Assembly: GCA_037126765.1 (NCBI GenBank)
Contig: JBBCBC010000024.1
Span: 14,357,554-14,421,553, forward strand
Direction: 5' to 3'
DNA length: 64,000 bases
Source: Stenogyne calaminthoides
Taxonomy: Eukaryota > Streptophyta > Magnoliopsida > Lamiales > Lamiaceae
In this document: positions 34,334 to 45,506 of the stretch, piece by piece
How the letters are laid out: each line of letters starts with the position of its first letter
How positions within the stretch are numbered: position 1 is the stretch's first letter
Notes under the pieces: generated by a model
What the model was told of the DNA's origin: nothing
Seen by the model: the letters and a program-made list of their open reading frames with translations, nothing else
Database searches by the model: none
Program-made: the position numbers and the translations under genes

Positions 34334-35759
34334 TTCAATCGTAATCCTTCACCAACTCCAACCACCTTCGTTGCCGCATATTCAACTCCTTTTGTGTGAA
34401 GAAATACTTTAGACTTTTATGGTCCGTATAAATATCACACTTCGCCCCATAGAGATAGTGTCTTCAAATATTCAAGGCATGGACCACGGGGGTAAGTTCC
34501 AAGTCGTGAGTGGGGTAATTCAGCTCATGAATCTTTAGTTGTCTCGAAGCATAAGCAACCAATTTACCTTGTTGCATCAAGACACATCCTAGACCTTGCT
34601 TTGATGCATCGCTGTATATAACAAAATCTTCTGACGTATCTGGAATTGTCAAAACAGGGGCAGAGATCAGTCTCGTCTTTAACTCTTGGAACCTTTCCTC
34701 GCACTTCTTTGTCCATTCAAACTTTTCTCCCTTCCGTGTCAACCGGGTCGTAGGTGAGGAGATCTTCGAAAATCCTTCGATGAATCTTCTATAATAGCCG
34801 GCCAAACCCAAAAAACTGCGGACGTCGTTAACATTAGTAGGTGTCTTCCAATCACTAACTGCCTCCACCTTAGCTGAATCCACTTCTATCTCTTGAGTTG
34901 TGATGACATGCCCAAGGAACACCACTCCGTCTAATCAAAATTCGCACTTCTTGAACTTCACAAACAACTTCTCCTTGCGAAGTACCTCCAGTACCGTACT
35001 CAAGTGTTCCTCATGTTCCTTGGTGTTCTTTGAGTAGATTAGTATGTCATCGATGAACACAATTACAAACCTATCCAAGAACGGGTGGAACACACGGTTT
35101 ATTAGATCCATAAACACCGCAGGAGCATTGATTAACCTGAAAGGCATTAATACAAACTCGTAATGTCCATACCGAGTTCGAAAAGCCCTCTTTAGTATGT
35201 CACTATCCTTGACTTTTAACTGGTGGTAACCTGACTGCAAATCTATCTTGGAAAAAACACTGGCTCCTCTCAGCTGATCGAACAAATCTTCTATTCTTAG
35301 CAAGGGGTACTTGTTCTTGATGGTTAGCCGATTTAGTTCTCTATAGTCGATGCACATTCTCATAGTTCCATCCTTCTTCTTTACGAATAAGACAGGTGAA
35401 CCCCAAGGCGAGACACTGGGTCTGATAAATTTCTTATCCAACAATTCTTGTAATTATAGCTTTAGCTCTTCCAACTCCTTTGGCGCCATTCGGTATGGTG
35501 CCTTAGATATGGGTGTTGATCCCGGCATCAAGTCTATCGTGAACTCCACTTGTCTTTCGGGCGGTATGCCGGGCAAGTCCTCCGGAAAGACATCTTGATA
35601 ATCTCGCACCACCGGCACATCTTCAATCCTTTTCCTCACGAGTTGTTGTACCAATTACGTTGACCATGTACCCTTGACAATCGCCCCTCCATAGCATCTT
35701 CATGGCCTTCATAGCGGTCACGATGAGGTTTTTAGTGTTCGTCTGAGAGCCAAAGTATA
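34334..35759 (-). pseudogene. Element G reverse transcriptase and RNase H
   Basis: From 35654: DYQDVFPEDLPGIPPERQVEF, then RPSVSPWGSPVLFVKKKDG, SKIDLQSGYHQL (motif A), and FIDD in VFIDDILIYSKN. Thumb and connection: FLGLAGYYRRFIEGFS. RNase H: VIYSDASKQGLGCVLMQ, then IYTDHKSLKYFF. Stops at about 35452, 34933 and 34462. MPFRLINAPAVF shows R in place of the usual G. About four lesions in 1.4 kb. Confidence 0.9.
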
Positions 35760-36209
35760 TTAATTCCTATCCACTTGGCAGTCAATGCTAGCGTGATACT
35801 TAGACAGCCAATACATCCCAAAAATAACATCAAAGTGTTCCATCTCTATAACGTATAAATTGGCCTCTAAACTTCTACCACATATATCTAAGTTCACGTC
35901 CTTAGTTACTTTATCTATAACTATCGTTTTACCTGAGGGAATACTTACATCAAGTGCTTCGACTATATTGGTTTCCTTGCAACCAACTTTAGTACAACAC
36001 TTCATGGACACCAAAGAATGTGTCGCACCCGTATCAAATAAAGTTATAATTGGAACTTTATTTAACGTTAACATACATGTTAAGGTATCAGAAGGTTGAT
36101 GTTGCTCATCCACTTGTCCAGTCATGGAGTAAATTCATGCATTGCCCTTAGGTGCAGGATTCGGGCCACCAAAGTTGGGACAATAGGGAGCTGTATGACC
36201 CGGTCGTTG
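35760..36209 (-). pseudogene. Element G protease region
   Basis: ITLFDTGATHSLVS (near 36040) has the DTGA active site of gypsy proteases; VIEMEHFDVIFGMYWLSKY closes the fold (usually DVILGMDWL). Upstream, between 36126 and 36209, lies the short link to gag with a stop. Confidence 0.85.
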
Positions 36210-37055
36210 TCATCTGAAACGCTTGCCTTGACCCGCAAGGCAATCTCCTTTGTGATTTTTCCCACAACTTGCACAAAGAGGCTGGATTGGTTGAGTATTC
36301 GCACCCGTGGCTCCTTGGAAATTCCTTAGAGGAGGGTTTCCATGTGGGCGTGATGGTGCAGCGCCACCCTGATATTTCCCTTGCTTATTCTGATTATTGT
36401 TGTTCTGATTACGGTCGTCCCACCTTCTTTTTCCAAAGTTGTCTGCTAGTTTCTGATTGCCCTTTTCAGTTTGCTGGCTTGCAGCAATTTCTCCAACTCT
36501 GTTCACCAAGTCACTGAAAGGCATATCTCCGTGACTCGCCAAGATACTGCGAATCTCGGGTCTAAGCCCCTTCTTGAATTTCTGAGCTTTCTTCCTCTCC
36601 GTATCCACCATCGTGCTTGCAAAAAGGGCCATATTGCTAAATTGTCTTTCGTATTCTTCTACAGTCAGGTTTCCTTGTTGGAAATTGAAGAATCGAGATT
36701 CCATCTCTTCTCGGTGGGTGTCAGGGAAATACGTTTCCATGACGATCCTCTTGAAGCCATCCCATGTTAGTGCATTCCTTTCTGCTTCGGTTCTAGACCT
36801 CCAATACCCCTCCCACCAATGATCAGCATCTTCTACCAGTTGAAATTCAACACATGATACATGTTGCTGGGTCGTGCACCTGACAAGATGGGGGACACGT
36901 TCCAAAGCCCTGAACCATTCTTCAACCTTATCTGGCCCATCACGTCCATTGAAAGTGGGTGGCTTGTAACGACAGAATTGTTCAACCATACCAGCATTGT
37001 TTTGGAATTCCTCTGCCTCTATGGGTGCCTGATTGTGTGTGTTACCACGAGCCAT
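36210..37055 (-). CDS. Element G gag, open reading frame
   Basis: An open frame of 281 codons from MARGNTHNQAPIEAEEF at 37055. The retrotransposon gag core is clear: FCRYKPPTFNGRDGPDKVEE, ADHWWEGYW, ETYFPDTHREEMESRFFNF, LTVEEYERQFSNMALFA. It ends in an Asn/Gln-rich basic tail and the zinc knuckle start CASCGKNHKGDC. The usual second half follows after a break. The length is close to the family's gag. This is the best preserved gene in the window, although its parent element lacks a working integrase. Confidence 0.85.
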   Translation of the reverse strand: MARGNTHNQAPIEAEEFQNNAGMVEQFCRYKPPTFNGRDGPDKVEEWFRALERVPHLVRCTTQQHVSCVEFQLVEDADHWWEGYWRSRTEAERNALTWDGFKRIVMETYFPDTHREEMESRFFNFQQGNLTVEEYERQFSNMALFASTMVDTERKKAQKFKKGLRPEIRSILASHGDMPFSDLVNRVGEIAASQQTEKGNQKLADNFGKRRWDDRNQNNNNQNKQGKYQGGAAPSRPHGNPPLRNFQGATGANTQPIQPLCASCGKNHKGDCLAGQGKRFR

Positions 37056-37331
37056 AACCTAAAACATATTCAAAAATTTATGTTGTTTTAGTATTTGTGA
37101 CCACAATAAACTTAGTTTCATTGATCTCATCACAGTGACTTAATACACAACAAAACATAAATAGCAAAACATAAAAGAGGAAATACACAGCGTTGATCAT
37201 CAAATCGTAAGTTTGAAACCCAAAGATTTTATTAAAAATAAAGATAGATCATAGTTGCAACATCCCTTTGATCACACTAGAGTGGAAAATAAACAAAACA
37301 AAACAAAATGAAATAAGTAGTTCCTTCCGAA

Positions 37332-37928
37332 CTATTCAGATTGACTGGACTCATCCTCAAATGGTTCTTCCTCCAAAGATTCCTCTTCATCAAATATTTC
37401 CTCGGGGTCCTCCTCTATGGGTTCCTCTTCATTGAGGATTTCTTCTGGGTCCTCCTCTATGGGTTCCTCTTCATCAAGGATTTCTTCAGGGTCTTCCTCT
37501 ATGGGTTCCTCTTCTTGACTAATTTTCTCTGCCAGTTCCCTATCAAGTTTTCTTTTATGGGCTTCTACTCTCTTTTCCCCTGGTGTTCTTATATCACCAG
37601 TCAACCACATCATGTGTAAATCAACATCAAACTATTTGTAGCTCCATCCAAATTTCGCTTGTTCGTCTTCCATCTTCTTGTACAACCGTTCGGCTGGATC
37701 CTTCCACTCCCTTGGGAGTGAACGGGTTAACTTATAAATTGCGTATGGTTTGGCGGGTCCCCTCTCTCGATCCTTCACTCCCATCTACATTTTCCACATA
37801 TGTTCTAGGTGAGTCTCCAAGTCATCTTGTCCATTATATTTATACTCGAGAAATGTTCTTGTTTGTTCATCATAAGGAGAGCGAACTCGCTTCTTAATCT
37901 TAGGTGCCCTATAGAGGCAAGAATACAT
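37332..37928 (-). pseudogene. Element G extra ORF upstream of gag, with acidic repeats
   Basis: Between the 5' LTR and gag a frame starts at ATG 37928 (MYSCLYRAPKIKKRVRSPYD) and runs 198 codons to TAA at 37332, with two in-frame TAG codons. The first part is basic/aromatic (EYKYNGQDDLETHLEHMW, REWKDPAERLYKKMEDEQA). The last third is three imperfect repeats of EEEPIEEDPEEIL followed by an acidic end. I do not recognise the family. The regular acidic repeats and the codon-sized spacing suggest it once was translated; a stray captured fragment is the alternative. Confidence 0.5.
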
Positions 37929-38233
37929 CTACCAACATTGCCCAAAAATTAGATCGAGTACTTTTATATTACATATATTTCTACTGCATAAGAAAATAAT
38001 TTGTGCTAGTCATACACATACAATTAACGAATCATGGTCACAGCGCACTTAACTTTTCACATTACAACATGACTACATAACTTGCTTGAAACCTTTGAAA
38101 TGTAATATGTAGGGCAATATCATGATAATTAAAATTGTAAGAGCATGTAACTTTTTGGAGTTGGAGAGATGAGGCTGTGATAGACGACTCTACTATAATT
38201 TTTTTTTCAGCAAGTCTACAAGAACGTAGACCC
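37929..38233 (-). other. Element G leader region
   Basis: Between PBS and the extra ORF; AT-rich with no coding signal. Confidence 0.5.
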
Positions 38234-38245
38234 GCTCTGATACCA
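38234..38245 (-). other. Primer-binding site of element G
   Basis: Minus strand TGGTATCAGAGC, exact, three bases inside the LTR. Confidence 0.9.
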
Positions 38246-38248
38246 CAC

Positions 38249-40044
38249 TGTCACGCCCCAATTTTCATAAAACGGACTTCCTAAAAATTAGTTAAAATAA
38301 CAAACTTGAGCGCGACTAAATTTAAATTTAAATGTATAACAATAACAACAATGGTTATTTATTTGAAAATAATCTTACGGTAAGAATAACGGCTAATATT
38401 TTTATAAATAACCTTAATTAAATAATGGAAAACGCCCATAATTCTGGAGCTTGAAAGGGAAATCACGAATGAGTAAAAATCTCTAGAGATACTGGAAATT
38501 CGATTAAACATAAGCTTTGATAATTTATTTAATTATATAAAAAAAAGTCTAAAACTCTTTTCCCATCACCACTCCTCGCCCTCCAACTCCTCAATCTGAA
38601 ACGGGGAAAATATTGGGGTGAGCATGCAAGCACACTCGGTGGAAATAAATTATTCAAAATTAAACACAATTATAAATCACATGATATATAAGTCAAATAA
38701 AGAATTCACATGTAACTTTGCCAATAGTAACTTTGCCATAGAAACATTGCCATAGAACTTTGTCAACTTTGCCACTTTGTCAACTATACCAACTTTGTCA
38801 CTTTGCCACATAGATATTGAGCACGGCGGGTTAAACCCGAAGACCCATCGATCCTGGAATACATAAGGGCCCCTGACTATTAGACTTTGCCGAGCACGGC
38901 GGGATACACCGGAAGACCCGTCGGTCCCGGACCTCAAAAGGGCCCCAGGCTATTATAATAACATGGAATGATAATTTAAACAAGCATTTCAAGCAATTTA
39001 TACATAGCAATTAAAATTGAATAACATGCATACTCTACGAAACCACTGTAGAGTTTATAGCATTTAAATCCCCACAATGAATGATGATTACAGAAGTGAT
39101 AAGTAGAAGCTTCGGGTGAACTACGCCTCGTAATTGTCGTCGCCTATCATAAAATTTAAAATCTACTTAGAAAATAATAAAATAAATCCTTAAAATAGAA
39201 TAATAAGAATTCAAATTAATTAAATGAAAGAAATCTCCTAATCTTACTATTCAACTTCACGTCTACTGCCTACTGTACCAAACCTCATCAACTAATATTA
39301 AACATGTTTGTGTATTACTTCCATTTGTTCAACATAATAATCCCTATATATATATTAATACAAATACGTAAACTCTTAAAACATTTCTATATTACTCAAT
39401 TCATAATACATTAAAAGGAATAAAGCAATCAACATCTAAAAAAAGTTGCAGTAGTTCACGTAACAGCCCAATATATAATTTTCTTCTCATTAATTCAATA
39501 AGAAGATCCTACCATGACCACAATAACCAAAATATTATATATGTATTTATATCTACTACTACAGTATGTTATCAAATGAATATATATATAATAATAATCC
39601 TTTCGAATTCCTACAATAGTGGTCCCCTATGCATACATGAATAATATATTATATGAATGATAAAGAAAGAGAGATTGTCATTGCATATGCAGATTAAGGA
39701 TTTGCAAACCAAAAGTAAATACTGGAAAGGAGAAAAGAAAATACCGAATGTAGAACGGTAGTGGAAAACGTGTAGAAGTCGTGAAGAATGGAATTCTTTT
39801 AGGTTAAAATGCCCTATAAATAGTTTAAAGAAATGGACTTTGAGTTTGGGCTTGAATAAAAAAAATTAAAATAATAATACTTAAGTTGGGCTTTAAATAA
39901 AATAAGTGTTGTATGAGTTAAAAAAATATAAGGGCTTTTAATCTCTATTTCAAAATAATATAAATTATATGTAATAATAAAATAAATTAAATTAAGTACT
40001 TAAACACGCCTATGATCTTAATGAAATGAATTACGGGTATTACA
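38249..40044 (-). mobile_element. Element G, 5' LTR (1796 bp)
   Basis: Plus orientation TGTCACGCCCCAATTTTC...GGTATTACA. Full-length partner of 31885-33458. It includes the 73-bp duplication and a long A/T-rich part. Confidence 0.9.
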
Positions 40045-41216
40045 TTGGAGAACACCAATACTCGAGTACCTAAAGACAGGACATTTGCCCGACGATAGGG
40101 TCGACGCCCGACGACTGCAAATGAGAGCTGCAAGATATGTGATGGTCGACGACAACTTATACAAGCGAGGCTTCAGCATCCCACTATTCAGATGTGTGAC
40201 AAGGGCCGAGGGGCAAGCCATCCTGAGAGAAATCCACGAGGGCATCTGTGGAAACTACACGGGAGGCCAATCCCTAGCACATAAAGCAATCCGACAAGGA
40301 TATTTCTGGCCAACGCTAAAATGGGACGCTCTTGAATACACGAAGACATGCCACCGATGCCAAATATTCGCCCCCTCAATCAAGGTATCCCAAGAAGAGT
40401 TAACCAGCATTCTGAGCCCATGGCCTTTCGCAAAATGGGGAATCGACATCATCGGACCCCTGCCTACTGCCCCAGGGACCGTACGGTTCGCCCTCGTCGC
40501 GGTCGACTACTTCACAAAATGGGCAGAGGCCGAAGCCGTCGCAATGATCGACTAGGACAACGTGATAAAATTCATATAGAGAAGCAGTTCGACAGCCTTA
40601 AGATCGACACGTTCTTCAGGAAATGGAAAATAACAAAGCTCTTCTCCACCCGCTACCACCCACAATCCAACGGACAAGTTGAAGCAATTAACAAAATTAT
40701 CAAACACACACTGAAAGCGCGACTTGAAAGGGGAAAAGGCAAGTGGGCAAGCGAGCTGCCCGAAGTATTGTGGTCTTGCAGAACGACCTGCAGGACGTCT
40801 ACGGGAGAAACACCCTACTCCCTCGCATTCGGGGAAGAGGAAGTGACCCAGTAGAAATCATTGTACCTAGCCACCGAACGAGCAATGGGGTCTCGAACAA
40901 CAATGATATGGCAATGACAACCAGCCTGGACATAATGGAAGAAAGAAGGATAGAGGCAAACCTAAAAAATGCCAACTACAAACGGCAAGCAGAAAGATAC
41001 TACAATTAGAAGGTCAAACTCCGACAGTTCAAAGAGGGCGACCTCATCCTAAAGAAAGTGCTCGGAGTTCCCAAAGGGGTATTTGGCCCCACCTGGGAAG
41101 GCCCATTCAGAACATCCAAATGCCTGGCGAATGGGCCATACGAGATCGAAGACACGAATGGCACACCAGCCCAGTGTCCATTGAATGCGGCCCACCTGAA
41201 GAAATATTACCAATAG
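40045..41216 (+). pseudogene. Element D integrase
   Basis: The frame resumes after G with WRTPILEYLKTGHLPDDR. The zinc finger reads HEGICGNYTGG...CHRCQ, with Tyr in place of the usual second His. The core starts WPFAKWGIDIIGPLP (first Asp). A TAG follows AMID at 40554, and about 60 bases with the second Asp are missing after DNVIKFI near 40580. NGQVEAINKIIKHTLKARLE carries the Glu. The C-terminal part ends PLNAAHLKKYYQ at 41216. Inactive. Confidence 0.85.
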
Positions 41217-41289
41217 AAAATACTTTATAGTCAATTTACCATTTTGTCGTGAACTTTCTTTGTAATAGTTTATCGATTTCAAGAAAAGT

Positions 41290-42283
41290 TGTTGGTCCCG
41301 GATAGATAAGTCTCTCACACGGTGGGGGGGAATACACGCGTTCAAATTGATTTTTAAAACTTTTCTTTAACCGAGGTCGACGGGTCGTTTATCCGGATGA
41401 TTTGGCCCCGGAGAAGCACGAGATTCCACGAGTCAAAGTCTATCGAGACAATGATCCCGAAATTTCTTTCGAAGCTTGATTAATAGCCAACCGAGCTGAG
41501 TTTATCGGAGATCCTGAGCCACTGGATCGATAACTATCTTCTTGAACCCTCGATGTAGAGTTAGTTCGATTTGGTAACTATCTCGTTCTAGCTACTCAAG
41601 TGTGCGGAATGGTTGGCCCTATGTTTATACTCGTTTTAGCTTTCTTTGAAAATCTTCCTTTTAATGAAACAAAGGTCCCATAAGCTTTCGATTAATCGAT
41701 AAAAAAGTACGATGTTATCTTCCTCTGATTGGATCTTGTCTTGATAAATGTAGACAAACAAAAGCGGCTCTTTTTGGTCAATCTCTCGAATGAGATATCC
41801 TTAAACAACACTTAGACTTAGTTCCTTTTGTCTGCATATGAATGTTTTGGGCAATATCTATTTTTTCTGAATATTCGCATTTTTCTCAGTTTTGTAGTCT
41901 TCAGATAGATATTATTCAGTGCCTCGAAACATTCAAAGTTATCTTGAGTATTCATATCTTCTTTGCGTCTTTAGTAACTCTTGTGTCTTGATCTTACGTG
42001 GTCTTGAGAATCTTACGTGTCTTCATATCTTCCGAGTCTTCGCCTCTTTCCGAGTCTTCTTCTTACGAGTCTTGATGTCTTCTCGAGTCTTGATGTCATA
42101 TCGAAGTCTTCGAATCTTCAAAATCTAACCTGATCTATATCTGCTGACTATACATGGTGCAGATTACATCCTGAACACTCTATACTGAATCCTGACTCAG
42201 AATATCAAGATTATCCTGAACATGTCATACTCAGGGGTTTTGAGATCTAATCAAAATCTCTTTATTAAATTCATCTCCCAACA
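41290..42283 (-). mobile_element. Solo LTR H (copia, related to C) inserted in D
   Basis: Plus orientation TGTTGGTCCCGG...TCTCCCAACA with D sequence on both sides. Flanks AAAGT and AAAGC agree in four of five bases. It is about 850 bases shorter than C's LTR because of an internal deletion near 41690. A solo LTR forms when the two LTRs of an element recombine. From 41340 to 42130 the usual CTGA/TCAG words read CCGA, TCGA or TTGA. Confidence 0.85.
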
Positions 42284-43062
42284 AAAGCCTTTTATAATAA
42301 ACCAGGTTTCTTATATATCTTGTACGCTTTAAAACAAGTCGAACAGGAATCGTCCTGAGGGCGATCTGGGCAACAAAGGTCGAGTCAGGAAGGTGGTCGC
42401 CAAACATGTAAGTCGACCACCTACGACGAGAAGCGACACCCAGAACTCACGTCGACGGGGTCGTCATCGCATTGGCCACAGGTCAAGAACGATAACCTTC
42501 TTAAAGACAGCACCATAACACGACTAAGTTAAAGTTTAGATACATCGCGTAAGATAAGACGACCAAAACATTGTCCGAATACATCACAACATAACCAAAC
42601 GGCGATCAGGATAGAGGCACAACTTATAGTCGCCGGTGTACGTCAAGGTTCGCACGACCAATGGAAAAAATTCATAGGCAAAGCAAGAGATTCATACATA
42701 AATAAATACACAACGAAGGGCGTAAAAATATAACAACTTCATTACCACAAAACAAAGGCACCGAGGCTGAAAACAAAAGAGGGCCCGAAGGCCACTTACA
42801 AGTTCCTACCCCGGAGGGCTATGCAAACACAAAAAGGCAGAACAAAAAATTTCAAAGGAAAGGGGTTCGCAGACACCCTATACAAACTTTCAGCAGAAGG
42901 GGAGCATGGTCGCCCACCTGCTCCTCGCCTCCGACAACCTCTCCGGTCGGGGCGGCCACCATCGCGCCATTGCCATCCGCCCGCCTCGGGGGCACAAAGG
43001 CCGCAACAGGTCAACATGCTACTACCTGGAAAGAGCCCCGAGATCGAGTCCCTGCGACCTCG
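42284..43062 (+). other. Element D region between pol and antisense ORF
   Basis: GC-rich non-coding stretch belonging to D. I see no conserved protein in either strand and no clear tandem array. Confidence 0.5.
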
Positions 43063-44291
43063 TCACCAACCTCGCCGCTGAGCCAAAAATGACAGGTCAA
43101 CACCAAAATCGGCCAAGTCCGCCACGGGCAGCACCACGTCGGCCTCAGGAGGGCAGTTAACGATGAAGTCCTTGAAATCTTCCACGAGCATGGAGGCATC
43201 GGCGAAAGGGTCGTGATAGAACACCGCCCGAAGGACGTCTTACAAGAAGATCCCTAGTGCAGCGTCATCGGCGGCCCGGAGAGAGGCAATCCTTGGATAT
43301 CTAAAACTCGAGATCTTCGACTTTAGCTTCATAATCGCCCGCCAAAGTGTGGGACTCAGCCAGCTGCCAAGTAAGCTCATCAACCCGGCCCCGCAAAGTT
43401 GCCAACTCGAGACGGTGCGAGTCGACCTCGATGCGTCCGTCATGCTCACATCCACCACCAAAGAAGGCCAATTAGGCCGACCACTCTCGGCGAGCTTCTT
43501 CGGCCTCCCATCCGTAACATGGTCATGATGCGTATCCGCTCTTCTCGCTAATCGAGGGTCGAAAGGTAAGGTCTCCAAGTCTTGATCATTTTGCTTCATA
43601 ACTCGCTCAAGAAATGTGGCCGTATTTTGGGAATAAATCAGGGCGGTGTACAGGTTGTTTTCCTTGCTATTCGTGGAGGCGTCTTGGTGGTCGTCCAAGG
43701 ACCAGCACTGGGGCACATTCCGGATGAAATGCCGCATGTACCGGGGCCAGTCGAAATCCCAACGATGGGAGGCATCCTCGACCGAAGGTAATCGGCAACA
43801 GGCAGGGGAAAGTTCAAAAACCTGAATAAAAGAGCCCAACTTATAAGAAATGCGGAGATAAAAAGGAATAATGACGTAAGCAACAAGGTGACAACTTAAG
43901 CTCCGGAGCGGTCGACGTCAAAACCCACGGTATGCGACGATCGCTTAGAATTAATGAGAAAGTGAGGCGGGCGGCGCTGCAGGAGAGGACGAAATGGCGA
44001 GGATCGACTTATGTGGGGCACTCCTCCCCAACAAGAAGACGGGGAGGGTCGCCTTTATGGGCACGCCAGAAGGACCCTTCCGAAAAATCCGGGCGAGATC
44101 GCCTCGACCTTCCTTGGCTTTCTTCTTGTCCATGGAGCACCGCACGGAGGACCCCGTTTCCACCGCACCGCCTCGGAGCCGCAGGTCTCGACCGGCCGCC
44201 GACCCGGTGCACAAGAAGTGGAGGGCAGGATTCCGACGGGAGGCCATCTATTCGGGGCTTGGAGTGGTCGCTTGAACGGGGATGTGAGGAG

Positions 44292-44363
44292 CTGCAGGAA
44301 AATAATTCTTATTAAGAAATCTCAGCAAGGGAAGGTTGGTGAAAGGAATGTAAAGAAACTCAC
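44292..44363 (-). other. Probable 72-nt intron in D's antisense ORF
   Basis: Minus strand GTGAGTTTC at 44363, branch-like TTCTTAATAAG, and TTATTTTCCTGCAG ending at 44292. Length and signals fit a short plant intron. The upstream exon is open up to the donor and stops inside the intron. Confidence 0.55.
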
Positions 44364-44530
44364 GAAGGCGGATGGTCTAATGAGGATACGTTTGTAAACC
44401 CCTCCCCCAAATCTCTCAGAGGAGGAGTTATAGAGTTCGACGTGGCGGAATTCACAGGGATAGTCGAAGGCCATCTGGTGGGCGGTCTCAAAATCCCAGT
44501 TCAGCTGGTTCTCGTCAGCAACAAACAAGC

Positions 44531-44578
44531 CTGCAAAAGAGAAGGGAAATTAGATCAGTACGGAGATGATCGATGTAC
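44531..44578 (-). other. Splice-acceptor-like block shared with element E
   Basis: Minus strand CGTACTGATCTAATTTCCC then TTCTCTTTTGCAG ends at 44531; a GTACAT donor lies at 44578. E has CGTACTGATCTAATTTTCC...TTTTGCAG at 50836-50873 before the same protein segment (NWxF). 48 nt is short for a plant intron, so the donor may lie further upstream. Confidence 0.45.
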
Positions 44579-45506
44579 CTTCATAACAGAATCTTATGAC
44601 GAGCCCGCTCTTGGAAGTCAGTAGGAATTGGGATCTCCAAGACAGACCCCGGGAGGGGCACTCTGCCACGCCCCGCCCACAAACCACCATCGGGGATGCC
44701 AATTTTTAACCTTATTGACAATCCCCAACACGATCCGCCGACCAGGGCAATTTTTCAACGCATAGTGGCCTTCCTGGCCATGTTGGGAAACCAGTGACTA
44801 ATATTAATTCACCTCCATGGGAGTGGGCAGTCGATAAAGGCCGACCTCGTCGATCACGGTTAACGTTGCCAAAAGGTAACTCCACCCGTTTGGAGTGATC
44901 TGGGTCGAGGCAAGACGCCAGGCGGCCAGCAGATGAGAGATCGCCGGATGAAGAGGAAAGCGAAGACCCGCGTCCATCACCGCTTCTTGTATATCGATCA
45001 TCCCCTCTGGAGGCTGGTCGACCCTCTCCGACTGATCCGTTAGGTAATAAAACACGTCGTTCGGAGTCTCATACTCGCGATGGGTGACGTCCAGCTCGGC
45101 CTCCGTCATAATAGAGCAGTATTTCTCATCATTGATGTGGAACTTAAACTTTGTCGCCTTGCGGATCTCGGGTCGAAGTGGTCGGCGGTGTACAAGGCCG
45201 GCCCAATAAGCTTGATAATCGAAGAAATCCAGATGGTCCCGGTCCCCGCCAATGGAGGGCTCGGGAGCTTCATCTGGGGCCAATGTACCTAAGTCTGCGA
45301 GGGACTCAAACACGTCAGAATCCATAGGGGGCATTCCCTCCATCCCGGCGGACGGAGCCCAAATCTTCCAACGAACCACCGCTGCTAGAGGCCCCGGCGA
45401 AGGTAACGACCCTCACCGAAGACGAAGGCCCGGCCTGATCTCTTGGTGGTCCCAACATAACTATCACAGAAGGGGGTTTGAAGGAGTTTGGGGGCGAAGA
45501 AAACAC

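Larger units (their letters stand above)
31885..40044 (-). mobile_element. Element G: chromovirus (Tekay/Del-type gypsy) nested in D
   Basis: LTRs in plus orientation TGTCACGC...GGTATTACA at both ends, a perfect TTGGA duplication, PBS, gag, protease, reverse transcriptase, RNase H, truncated integrase, chromodomain remnant and polypurine tract, all on the minus strand. The motifs APYEALYGRRCRSPSYWDE and the LTR start TGTAATACCCG fit Tekay/Del chromoviruses. It is the youngest well-dated layer because it lies within D, which lies within B. Confidence 0.9.
43063..45506 (-). pseudogene. Element D antisense ORF, probably spliced
   Basis: On the strand opposite to gag-pol. Start MFSSPPNSFKPPS at 45506 or MLGPPRDQAGPS at 45455; the frame moves to 45379-44804 with DHLDFFDYQAYWAGL, AGLRFPLHPAISHLL and ITPNGWSYLLATL. 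WHPRWWFVGGAW follows. This pattern (FPLHP...PNGW...W--RWWFV) fits the 'putative gypsy type transposon' family (Pfam PF04195), known as the antisense ORF of Tat elements. Later parts: LNWDFETAHQMAFDYPC, LPSVEDASHRWDFDWPRYM, an acidic end PPEADVVLPVADLADFG, TGA at 43063. Intron-like blocks lie at 44531-44578 and 44292-44363. Several stops (for example 44804, 43240). Function of the family is unknown. Confidence 0.7.

Noticed and set aside
37341..37619. Plus-strand frame rich in Phe/Leu that resembles a membrane protein
   Set aside because: It is the complement of the acidic Glu repeats on the minus strand, which automatically gives Phe/Leu/Ser codons.
42800..44400. Plus-strand open frames of 60-130 codons in GC-rich part of D
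   Set aside because: They mirror the antisense ORF and show Arg/Pro/Gly-rich composition expected from the opposite strand of coding DNA.
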